From Marchantia polymorpha subsp. ruderalis (Eukaryota > Streptophyta > Marchantiopsida > Marchantiales > Marchantiaceae), in assembly GCA_037833965.1 (NCBI GenBank), contig AP031357.1:20728001-20792000 (forward strand): DNA of 64,000 nt. The letters are read 5' to 3'. This document shows, in pieces, positions 53,787 to 64,000 of this stretch; position 1 is the first letter of the stretch, and each line of letters opens with the position of its first letter. A program made the position numbers and the translations under genes. The notes under the pieces were generated by a model, which was given only the letters and a program-made list of their open reading frames with translations, was not told the origin of the DNA and ran no database searches.

Positions 53787-56700
53787 ATGGCAGGTTGCTT
53801 CATTCTAGGAGAGTTGCCTGAAGAGCTTCGAATTATTGGCCATGATGATGTACCGGACCCTGTCATTATGTCCTGCCTGTCTCAAATGCAGCTTACTGAT
53901 CACTGTTACGAGAAATCTACATCCTTGGTAGCTTCGAGGGCTGCGAATGATCGGTCTTCTCCGCATTCCTGTGTTCGTGCAGGCAAGTCTCCGCGACATG
54001 AGCACGGACCTCCAGTTCCTGGTGATCGAGATTTCCGACAGGAAGCCGACTCCATTTTTCTCAACTGTACTCTAGCAACGGAGTTACAAGGGTTGAAGAA
54101 GATGTTGCGAGTCATGGGAGAAGCTAAGGAGGAGCTTCTTGGTTCTCTGTCCGGGCCAGGCTCGATCAAGAGGAGAATCGCGCCCGCAGAAGAGGACGAA
54201 GACGTCGGCAAGCTGTTCAGCGAGTGGCGGTTGGTCGGGCGGACGCTGCGTCCCATAGACAACAATGTGGTGGCCGGCGACTCGTTCAAGTTGTCATCCT
54301 TGGCGCAGAATCTCAAGGGTGAGAACCAGTTCTTCGAGCCGCTGGTTTTCCAGCCGGACAAGAACGCCAAGGCCGATCACCAATTCTTCGAGCCGCTGGT
54401 CGCCTACTCCACGAACGAGTCCTCCGAGCCGACCAAACCTTCGCAGGGCGGTGACACGCTCAAGCCCGCTGCTCACACCACGGCAAATATGAAGAAGAGC
54501 CACGGCTTTGAGCCCCAGAGTGCCACTTTCTTGAACGAGCTCTCCGATTCGACCAAATCCGCTCTCGCTGGAGATTCCCTGAAGCCCTCGTCCGTCGCCT
54601 CCCACCACAATAAGGAGAATCCAGTCTTTGACCCGCCCGTCTTCCATCCCGCCAATGAGCTTTCAGAATCGACCAAGTCCGTGAGTCGCAAGGCGGAAGA
54701 CAGGCCTCAGAAATTGGACAGATGTCACGTTCAGGTGAGTGACGCGAGTCTGTGCGACGATGGTGTCACGTCGCAAACGGTGTGCCAAGATCGAAAAGAA
54801 ACTCGGAAATTAATCGAAGAAAGAGACACTGTTCTGAGATTAAATAGAGCTCCTGATCACTCAGAAGAAGAAGACACAACCTCCTCCGACACTGCTGCTT
54901 CATCCGACACTCTGACCACTGAGGAAGAAGACAGCGCGTGTAATTTGAAGATTGTGAAGGGTTCGGGAGCTTGGATGAGTAAAAAAACATCGCCGGAATA
55001 TTTGCGTGAGGAACGCATACTGAATGCCGCCATCGAAGCTGGGGTTTCTTACTTTCATGACGGTGTGGTGTACCGTGAGAATCTGATTTACGATATGCTC
55101 AGATCTCCGAGCTCAGGTACGCAGGAGGACATTCTGGATTCTAATCATGATTTGGAAGAATTTCAAAAGCCTGCTCCGCGTAAGAAGTCGTACAATCCAG
55201 AGCTGTTCTCGCTTTCTAACGACCACTTCCTAGAGGCTTTCGAAAGGAGCCTGGCGGAGCTGGATCCCAAGGACACTATCGATCAGGAGACGTTTGCAAG
55301 TGTAACCAGGCATACTGCAGAACCGGAACCTGTCTTTCATCAGTTCAATTTCGCGAGCCTAGTAAATTATCGTGTAGAGACCGAGAATCTGCCAAACCTC
55401 GACCCTCCCCCTCCCTTCATCTCCCCTGTGCCGACTGCAGCTGCAACGCCGGCTCGCGATGCTGCAGGTCCTCTTGCCAATCTCGACGACTCCAGTCCCC
55501 TGCTCACCGATAGTGCGAAAGAAATGAATCAGTTCTTTCTCGATGAAGAGGCCTCTCGCGACAGCGCAGACGAGGGGAATCAGTTCTTTCTTGAAGGAGA
55601 AACCTTGGGCGATAGCGTGGAAGAGGTAAAGCAATTCCTACTTGAAGAGCAATCCTTTTCAAAGGATCCGTTCAATTTCAGCGTGCGTGGCCCAACTACA
55701 CCAGAGCAGGGAGCTGAAGTGAATCCCCCACCTCGAAAGGAGCACAGAGATACTGCTAGAATCCTAGTAGAAGAGTTCAATCGAGCCAGAATCGTGGAAG
55801 AACCGCGCACGACGGTTGCGAGTGCCATTCGATGTCCCAAAGAAGCTGCCGCCACGGGAGCGGAAGTGGCTGCAGGTAATCTTGTGCCTTCTAGTGAGCC
55901 GAGCGGTGCAGCTCCCGGCATGGCTCAGGTCGGGCCCGCCCTCTTGATTGTGCCTCTCGATGACCTTCAAGGTACAGCCAAGACTTACCAAGAAGAGCTA
56001 AAACAACGCCGGGCCTCACTGGAATCGGAGAGGGTGGTTAGGCCGGGTGCTGCTGATACTCAATGCACTGCCAGTCATCGCAGTTCACTGAGTCTACCGA
56101 ATCTGGAAGAGCTGAACGCAAATCGTCTTGGAGAATCGGATCGTGGGAATTCTGGGCATCTTGAACCTCTCAACGACCGCAGCAATATCCCGACTGATAA
56201 TGCGGACGATTTAAATCAACGCTCTCGCCCTCGTCCGAAAACCATCACGGACTTCTTCAACCCCTCGGAGATGACCCTAAGGCGGCCCAGCACTATCGAA
56301 CCCAGAAAGAAGGACAAATCAGACATTAAGAGCTCTCTACGCACGCCGGATCAGAAGTCGCCATCAGAGGTCCCCGTCGATCTGCGGTTTGCACTTCCAC
56401 CACCGAGCGCTCGCAGCTCTTCACGTCGTCACAGTCTGTCGGAGAAGAGTCTGGAAATTGCTGGTCTTGCTCTGACGCCCATCCGAGTTCCCAGTCGAGA
56501 TCGCGTATGTGCTATACATGGCGTGTGGGATCAATCGCAGGGCTCTTGCTCCCTATGTTCCCATGGGGCTCCCAAGAAGAGAGGTGAAAGCAGGGTGTTC
56601 GGGGTCGCTGGAAGCAAGAGTCCACAGATGGAGAGCACACCTCACAAAAAGATCGGAGAATCAGCGAGTCCCTTTGGAGTGGCTGGCAGCCAAAGCCCGT

Positions 56701-57533
56701 ACGGTAAAACTCATACCAGCTTTCTGAAAAAGGGTGGCGGCAGTCCCAGTCCTTCGGGACTGGCACCGGGTAGCAAAACTCCACAGACTCCACAAAGTAC
56801 CACTTCGAGTGGATCAGAGGCATCTCCAAAGCAAAATCCTTTCAAGAGGAACTCTGGCATCTACTCGTCGCTGGTTCCGCGAGAGAAGAGAAGTGGCGAT
56901 GGGTCGAGTGTGCTCTTCAATACTTCGCGTCTCTCAACTTCTGTCAATTTGCCTTCCTCTAGCCGGATGTCTACGTCGGTAAATCTACCTTCCTCAAGTG
57001 AGCGATTAGGCAACCAGCGTCAGAGTACCTCCAAATCGAATTTTGAAAGTCTACCACCAGGTGAGAATCTTTTCATGACATGGATTGTACTTGCAGGCTA
57101 TGTGAGAGAGAATTGGAAGCACGGTTTGTATAGTTCAGGACACCTACCTGTACGTTAGAAGACTTGGATTTTCCCATCATCGACTCAACTTTCTCGTGAA
57201 TGGCACGTAAATTTTGCCCTTCCTCTTTGGGGTTCCGTACTGACGACATGGTGGCTTCGATGGACGGTGTGTCTTAAAACCATCTATATTTCTCCTAGTG
57301 GAGATTTTTTGCTGACTTGTCATGCTGTGCGATTTTCTGTAACTGCAGGTTCACTAAGAAAGAGCCCCGCTCAAGACATCAAGCCTACACCTCTTTCGAA
57401 ACCGTCTTTCAGCACATCCACTACATTGGCTAAGTCGCGGACTTTACCATCTACGACTACGACAGCGAAAGAGAAGCTAACGCCTGGAGCTGCTCGTAGG
57501 ACTCAGTCCGTAAAGGACCGTGTTACAAGATAA
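53787..57533 (+). CDS. Large Ser/Pro-rich protein of unknown function (2 exons)
   Basis: I do not recognise this protein. Exon 1 is 53787-57060 and exon 2 is 57349-57533; the donor GTGAGAAT and acceptor AACTGCAG join in frame to give 1152 residues. Only the N-terminal ~120 residues look folded (GELPEELRIIGHDDVPDPV; LATELQGLKKMLRVMGEAKE). The rest is low-complexity with internal repeats: a GD(S/T)(F/L)K-plus-(Q/V)F(F/D)(E/P)P unit three times at ~165-300, an NQFFL(D/E)xE unit three times at ~580-620, and (R/L)STSVNLPSSS twice near 1050. A Cys/His cluster, CAIHGVWDQSQGSCSLCSH, lies at ~908-926 and could bind zinc. The basic Ser/Thr-Pro-rich C-terminus (SKSPQ, SKTPQTPQS) resembles microtubule-associated or cell-cycle-phosphorylated proteins; that is only a guess. 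The start is supported by the splice-like acceptor one base upstream of the ATG. Confidence 0.75.
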
Positions 57534-60500
57534 TTTTCAAGGTGTGATGTCCTGTTTTAGTAGGAATCAAGATTCAAAAGCTCCTTTGTGAGTTACTTAG
57601 CTCATTACCTGTAAGCAAGAAGGAGCCTCGTGTCATCGTTTTAGGATGTTGCCTTGAATCGTTTCCATGGAATCGTTAGAAAAGAAATCTTGGCACGGAA
57701 TTCCGGAGACGAAAACTCTTTAAGGTTCTGAAACACACAATCAACGTTTGTATGTCGATTTGCAGAGTCCTTGAAGACATGATGATCCACGAGCAACAGC
57801 AACCATCACTCCGCAGTACCCACCCGATGCAGTGGCGCTGAGCGTATGCGTTCACGCAGCCTTCAGAGAATTTGTGTAAAATAAGTACGGGTTACAGACC
57901 CTTGAGGATATAGCTATAGTTCTCTGCGTGAGTTGAAGGTTTGGTTCTCTACCGGCTCGTAGTACATCTATTCTGTAAAAGCTTTATTGCACGACTTCAT
58001 TCCGCATGACATAAACCCACCAACTGAATCAACAGTTTGTAAAAGATTTAGTGTTTTCTGAGCGCATTGGTTCTCCACGGTTCTAATCTCAGCCTGTACA
58101 GAAAGTATTACCGTATAGTTTCCGAGCTTCAACAGTCGCAGTGGTTTCATCACGAGACACTTTTAGTCAGCAACACACATTTGGGGTCATCGTATCGAAG
58201 CCAAGCTACATTCTCATGACCTGACCCGTGTGAACTAACTCGTCCGGTATTCTTTTCGTTTAAGCGCAGACGATTACGAGATGCAGAGGTCATGACCTTG
58301 TGTGACACAAGAGCATGCTCTTCTACTCTTGAGATGACTTCAGCAAGATGTCTCCTAATCTCTAAAGCTACCACTCAAGTGCAGCTTGCTTCTAGCAGGT
58401 GGTACATTTCAGCTCAGAAACTCAAAGATTAACCTGCTGCCCGGGGACCTCTTGAAGAGATTCGGTTTCCTTGTTCCACGAGGATCCGGTTTCCGCTCCC
58501 ACATTCAAAGACAATGAGTGTTCTCATCCCGGAGCTTGTACAATGTGATTAGGTTCAGAGCAGTAGACCAACAAAGTGATTGTTACATAGTTTTTCGGAG
58601 TGTCCTAAATCTTCGACCTTACGTGGTCCACTGTACTATGAGTACAAGTACTGGATCCAGAGGTCACTGTTTCATAGACTTTAAATCCTAGAGACCTAAT
58701 TCTGAGAACACTGCCTCAATGTTTTCAGTCACCTGTAGATGGCCACATTATATTCATCCACTGACATTCATTCTTTCAGTAAATTTAAATGCTGCTGCCA
58801 ATGCATAACGCTCAACCCAACGCGATGTCTCCAAATTGGAGCATTGTGGCAGATATCTACCATTAGACGACAGAAGGGGTCATCTTCTACTAGAAATGTT
58901 CAAAAGTTGTGGTTGTTCATAAAGTACACTAGATTGAGTGACTTGTTGCTAGTGAGGTACTTAGCTTAATCCAGACACACTGGCAAAGCAATCCAGAATT
59001 TGGAAAAAAAGTTCAAAGACTTTTGGGCTGCAGAAATGAATAGAGAAGCGAAGAAGCTTTTACTATACTTCCCTGATTGATTTTTGCATGACCCATCTTT
59101 TGCATACTTGGTATGGAGAGCACTGTTTTTCTTTCCAGAGTTTTTACCCAGAAGTTCTTTTGATTGCATGCCTGCATGCATGGTTGGAAATCTTTTGCCT
59201 TGATTCTTGCTGTACTTGGCCATATTTCGCCTTTGATTGTAATTGTTCAAATTTCCTGGCTCCTACGGCTGGCATTATTCCGGACGGAGTATCTTGAAGT
59301 TTGTCCTTGCATCCTTCATTCAGCTCTAGATATTGCACTGGACCTTCCCGTGTTTACTGCAACGACGTACATCGAAGCCCACTCACGAATGATGCCCTTT
59401 TTTTTAACCTCCTGTTGATGAGACTTGAGAGTTGAGACATGTAGGTTAGTCGAGCGGTTAGTCAACGTGTAGATGCATGCAATGGCGATCATAATTCACC
59501 TCCCCTTTCCTGTGGCAATGGAGAAGCACACGCACTAAAGCCGGCATTGAATGAGAGGGAAGAAGGTCACCGTGGCAGTATATCATGCAGATTGTTGACA
59601 CAAAGTAAGCTGAACAGCAAACAGGGATGAACTCAGATCTTAAATCTTAGTTTGATCTTCGTTCCAGGAATGGGTTCTGCTCTGAAGAGGGCCGCTGGAG
59701 TTCTTGGCATCCAGGCATCACTTTTCCTCTCCTGATTTGTTCTTGATTCAGTTTGGAACTGATTACCCATTAGTAAAACGGCTCAGATGGAATATTCGTT
59801 CACACGAGCCGACATATTTGCTCGAGAATCGACAAGTTCTCGACTTTACCTGCAACAATGCAAATCTAGTTTACATCAGAGAGTGTGTAGTCGTAATATA
59901 TTGCAAGAGATTGGCATGCTTATCATAAAGCAGTCGAGTCGAGCCTCTGTATGACTCAAACACTGCCTTGTTCTAGATGCAGTACAGTCCTGGACACTTC
60001 TAGAACATCATAAACTGCCCAGAGAAGGCTTAGAAGCTCGCACTATGGAATATCAGACTACTTACAGTAGCAACTATAACTCAGGGGGCAGGTCACAAAG
60101 GTCATGGTGTTGTCAAGATGGCACCCGTACGTACTCTTCGTGCAGCTTGTTCCATGGTTCAGCCGAGCTGAGCTTCTAGAGTACGTAGCTTACTTGAATC
60201 TTCCTGAGTTAGCTCTTAGAAAGGCGATACGGTGAGTGGAACCATGCACTACCTGTCTATTGTATCAATGTTGGGGTTTCCATCATGTGTAATAAGGCAC
60301 GGCCTTCTTTGTAGCACGAGCAAGGCGTAGACTCTTGATGCTGCTTTGTCTGATGAGGCGACCAATCGGTAGCCAATCGGTAGAACTTAATGTATCGTGT
60401 CATGCTCCAGAGTCCAGGATCCTCGACAAACTCGATGCTCGATTGGCTCGCATATGCTCTCGATTGGCAGACCACGACCACATCTTTTCGTCAACGAGGT

Positions 60501-62210
60501 GTGGAATCGGATGTCTTGAATCTGAGGGGGGATGTTTAAACTTAGATCATGAACTTTTCAACTTCCCTCCTGCAGATTTCATAGCAGCAAGACTGGAAAA
60601 GCCTAAGGCTCGTCGTAGTCACACAGAGCGGGATTGCGGAGCAGTAATAGACAACGCAAACCACCCGAATGCAGGGGTCTGAGTAATCCACCACTGGCAG
60701 CACCAGCACCAGAACGCTCAAAATCTCAAATTGCATTGTGCATACGTTGAGGGTCCAATCACGCAGCAGATTTCAACATGTCATAAGGAATCTGTCGACG
60801 TTATCCAAAGAAGATCATCGACCTGAGCTCCGAGAACTTGTTCCAAACGTTCGCCCATCAGCTGCTACAGATGCTACTGCTGGATCAGAGTGGAATGTGC
60901 TCTCGAGTACGACTTACTCAAGGAATCATCAAATTTCCCCACTTACATCAAGCACTGTGATCCAAACAGCGCCATTCCGAACAGATATCCCCAAATGTGT
61001 CACCATCGTGTCACCAGGAGAAGAGAAATGGATAGCAAGCATCCAACTTCAATCTGCCGGAGCCAATGCACGTGGAGCTCGTTCCGGCGCAGGGAAAGGG
61101 CTCTCAGATCAGACGCTGCAGCCTGTGAAGCGCACACTCCTCCACATTGAACTACGAGTCCAGGCTCACAAATTCCTCAACCGCGACCGAAGCTGCACCT
61201 GCTGCGCAACAGAGTCCCAGAAATCCGCCCTCGCTCGCTCGTCCTCCACCAGCCCTCCACGTACTCGCTCGCCATCGGGTCATGGCGTGGGACCCCGCGG
61301 GCACCGAGGACCTGGAGGAGAGCAGCAGAAGCCTGCCTAGGCGCAGATCGAAAAGGCGCCCTTGCCTTGGATCCTTCGTTGCGCGAGAGCTCGACCGGCG
61401 TCCCGACAGCGGACATGGCCTCGCGCGCAGATGGAAGGAACAGAAGCAGGGGCCATGATGAGCCACCATGACAGGGATGGGCAGGGCTGCGAGCTGTCGC
61501 GGTCGAATTCTCGGAGGGAGGAGCGCGCAATTCAATTTTCAGGCGGCAATCGCGCGCGCTTTTCGTGGAATGGATCGAGAGTCCAGTGTGGAATCTATCT
61601 TCGATCATTGGGCACGGATCTTGCTCGATGTCGAGGTGATGGCAGATTGATTCAGGGCGAGAGAGTCCGCGGCAGCTGCAGCAAGTTGAGGGTGAGGGTG
61701 CCTCGCGGCATTGAGAAAGAGCTGGGGCGGGAATGTGGCGCGCGGAGGAGGAGAGGGTGCAAGAGCGACGCAGCTCTTGGATGCAGCGACGATGGTCCTC
61801 GGCGTCAGCATGGAGCTGCTGAACTGCTGCCACTGGTCGACTGCCCTCCCCGGCCCTTGCCGACCTGATCTCGACGCTCATATCTGGACCGCATCGTGTC
61901 GTCGACTCGGCGTGGCGTCTGTTCTCTACACTTCGAGGTACGTCCCGTCTTCTTCCTCAATTTGTCCTCGCTCGCTTCGGCAGACACACCAAATCTAGCC
62001 CCCAGGTCTCGAAAGGTCGTCTGCGTCAAGAGATCCCGACAAGTCTTCCCTTTGCGCTTAAGGCATCATCGAAAGCCTTTCCGTGATCACCCTCAGGAAC
62101 CTCTCATATGCACTGGTTTCTGCCACCTCGATCACGATGTTCTCCGCATTGACCTAATAGACCTCTCGTCCTGACCGCCGACTCGAAGGCTTCTTCTACG
62201 AGGCACCCTT
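57534..62210. other. No gene I can support
   Basis: 57534 onward should contain the 3' untranslated region of the previous gene. 57900-60700 has only short chance ORFs. 60740-62200 is GC-rich, and overlapping ORFs on both strands (such as minus 61881-61177) reflect composition; none shows a domain. It could be the promoter or leader of a gene or a non-coding RNA locus. Confidence 0.4.
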
Positions 62211-62215
62211 CCCTA

Positions 62216-62379
62216 GCAAAGACTTCAAGTTCGATTCAATTCAATTCAGTTCATTTTAGGTCCGGGTTCGAGCACATTGTGAGGAATTCCATCCCTTGCA
62301 AAGACTTCAAGTTCAATTCAGTTCAGTTCAGTTCATTTTAGGTCCGAATTGGAGCACATTGTGAGGAATTCCCTGCTGC
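62216..62379. repeat. 82-bp tandem duplication
   Basis: Copies start at 62216 and 62298 with GCAAAGACTTCAAGTT. Each contains a variable CAGTT/CAATT run (TTCAGTTCATTTTAGGTCCG) and ends GAGCACATTGTGAGGAATTCC. They differ by a few bases and the length of the ATTCA/GTTCA run. Confidence 0.85.
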
Positions 62380-64000
62380 GCATTTCTGGAATAGAACCGA
62401 ATGGACCATGATCCGTGAGCGAGTGTATGTCTGTCGGTCGAACGATCAGGATGCAATGAAAACTTCGTCCAATGCATAAAAGAGACGGAGCCATGAACAC
62501 GTGAATTATTACGAATCGGACTGACTTCTGCGTGCGTGCTGGAAATGGAGCAGCTGCAGGATGGAGGAGACGACGGAACCACCTCTCGGGCTCTCGGCAG
62601 AATCAGAAGCGCCAATTGAGAAAAGAATCGGAGAAGAAAGGGAACTCGTCTCCGCGTCCGCTTGAGCAATTTATCGATCGATCCACAGCGGCCCAGCCTT
62701 CGTCCAATCCGAGCACCCACGAGCACACACTGCCTGCTCCTCGAAGTCGGTCGGCGGCTCCATCGCCATCAGAGCATCTGCAGCTGCTTCAGCTGCAGGA
62801 ACGATGGAATCCGAAGGACCTGCTACAACCGGTCCCGATGAAATAACTCGACTTCTCTACATGTAATGACCGACCAAATCCGGTGAAACTACTCCCACTC
62901 GTACTGCAGTGTATAGTACGTACTAGTACTAGGACTAGGACTACGCTTGACTCTAAGATTGCTACTGCAGCTCCTACTCCTACTACGGCAGTCCGGCCTC
63001 GACTGCGTAACTACACCGCAACCACGTCGACGGCAGACCCGACGGCGTCGAGCGAAGTGAAGTGAAGGAATAACGCCATGATGTTCGTCATGGCAATAAT
63101 CGCGGCGATGGTGCAGGAATATTGCCTCATCCTGAGGAGGATTCTCGATCAGGCGGTGCGCGATGCTCCGTACCCGCGCCAGCACCGGCGGATGGCGCTG
63201 CGACGTCTGGACTCGGCGGCGTCCGTCTTGAATATTGCCTTCAGCTGATTTGGTCCCCGTCGCGATGTAGGCTCGTGTATACAGAACTCTCTGCTCTTGT
63301 TTAATATATACATATGTTTGTGTCGTGTATTCTATCCCATTCTCACTCTCATTTCCGAGTTCGTTTTTCTGGCTTGGAAGCGTTCAGATCGAGTGTGTGA
63401 ACCTAGATAACTTCATTTTATGCAATGCATGAAAGGTCCAATGTGCCATGCTTAGCAGCCGACGAACAGAATGTGCATGTCCAATTGATCTTCTCCATTG
63501 TCAAATCACGAGATGAAACTGTGTTTAGAACCAAGAATAAGTTTTAATATATTAGTTTGGCATAATAGAAAAATAACAGTGTTGCCTATTAGTTTCACTA
63601 TTCGGATCACAGTGTACACACGTAATATATCTAAGTACTTAGCAAACCAAATTTCATCACTCAAACCATCCTTCCATAGAACCGAAATCACTGTAGATAA
63701 ACAGATACAAAAAGTATTGCGTGAACTATAGAATTATATAGAACTGGTAAAAATACTTGTCAAGTGACTTAACTTTTGAAGAAATAATCTAATATACTAA
63801 TTGTAAAATTAAAGAACAATATTTTCGGAAGTTATCTGAAGAAATTTATACATAAAAGATATATTCAAATTAAGTATTTGGAATTTTATGTACAATTAGA
63901 ATAGAAAAGTTCAATGTGTATCAAAAATATATTTCTTATAACAAGCGGAAGCAAATCAGTTATACAAAACTAGTGTTAATAACTTTTGTTTCAATTACAA
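62380..64000. other. No gene recognised to window end
   Basis: Short GC-rich ORFs to about 63240, then AT-rich sequence from 63480 to the end. The plus ORF at 62532-62846 has no ATG and no domain. TACTAGTACTAGGACTAGGA near 62921 is simple-sequence. Confidence 0.4.

Noticed and set aside
61177-61881. Overlapping ORFs on both strands of the GC-rich block
   Set aside because: Long ORFs in several frames at once are expected from high GC; none has a motif or good start.

Overview
This is a eukaryotic nuclear window, almost certainly from a land plant. Genes have spliced exons with GT-AG introns. Two are clear plant orthologues: a phragmoplast kinesin (KIN-10A) and an organellar prolyl-tRNA synthetase with a transit-like N-terminus. 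Much of the rest is decayed transposons, pseudogenes and AT-rich sequence. The alpha2-delta-like VWA/Cache membrane protein is, to my knowledge, not an angiosperm type, and the repeated gag-like coiled-coil ORFs resemble families I associate with liverworts. My best guess is a bryophyte such as Marchantia; this is inference.

Layout. 1-4820: a GC-rich mobile element (copy A, 5' end outside the window) with a 1031-codon ORF. 5378-9008 (minus): a multi-exon gene for a secreted or membrane VWA/Cache protein. 10425-17640: a decayed partial duplicate of that gene, split first by a 1359-bp hAT-like element (10940-12298, 8-bp target duplication) and then by copy B of the mobile element (12613-17500, 5-bp target duplication). 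The intact neighbouring gene supplies the empty site for both insertions. 17640-26800: decayed Ty3/Gypsy reverse transcriptase/RNase H, a 78-bp tandem array and a germin-like pseudogene. 26837-30600 (minus): prolyl-tRNA synthetase, 11 exons. 30600-42500: AT-rich and gene-poor, with a Kelch-repeat pseudogene and a possible Copia primer-binding site. 42569-47127 (plus): KIN-10A, 6 exons. 47128-53786: mostly empty, with a possible LTR fragment. 53787-57533 (plus): a two-exon gene for a 1152-residue, largely disordered protein I do not recognise. 57534-64000: no gene I can support.

How the genes relate. They are not an operon and show no shared pathway. KIN-10A acts in cytokinesis and prolyl-tRNA synthetase in organelle translation. 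The VWA/Cache protein is predicted to be extracellular with a single membrane anchor. The most informative part is 5-18 kb, where an uninterrupted gene and its interrupted copy lie side by side, so insertion boundaries and small rearrangements can be read directly.
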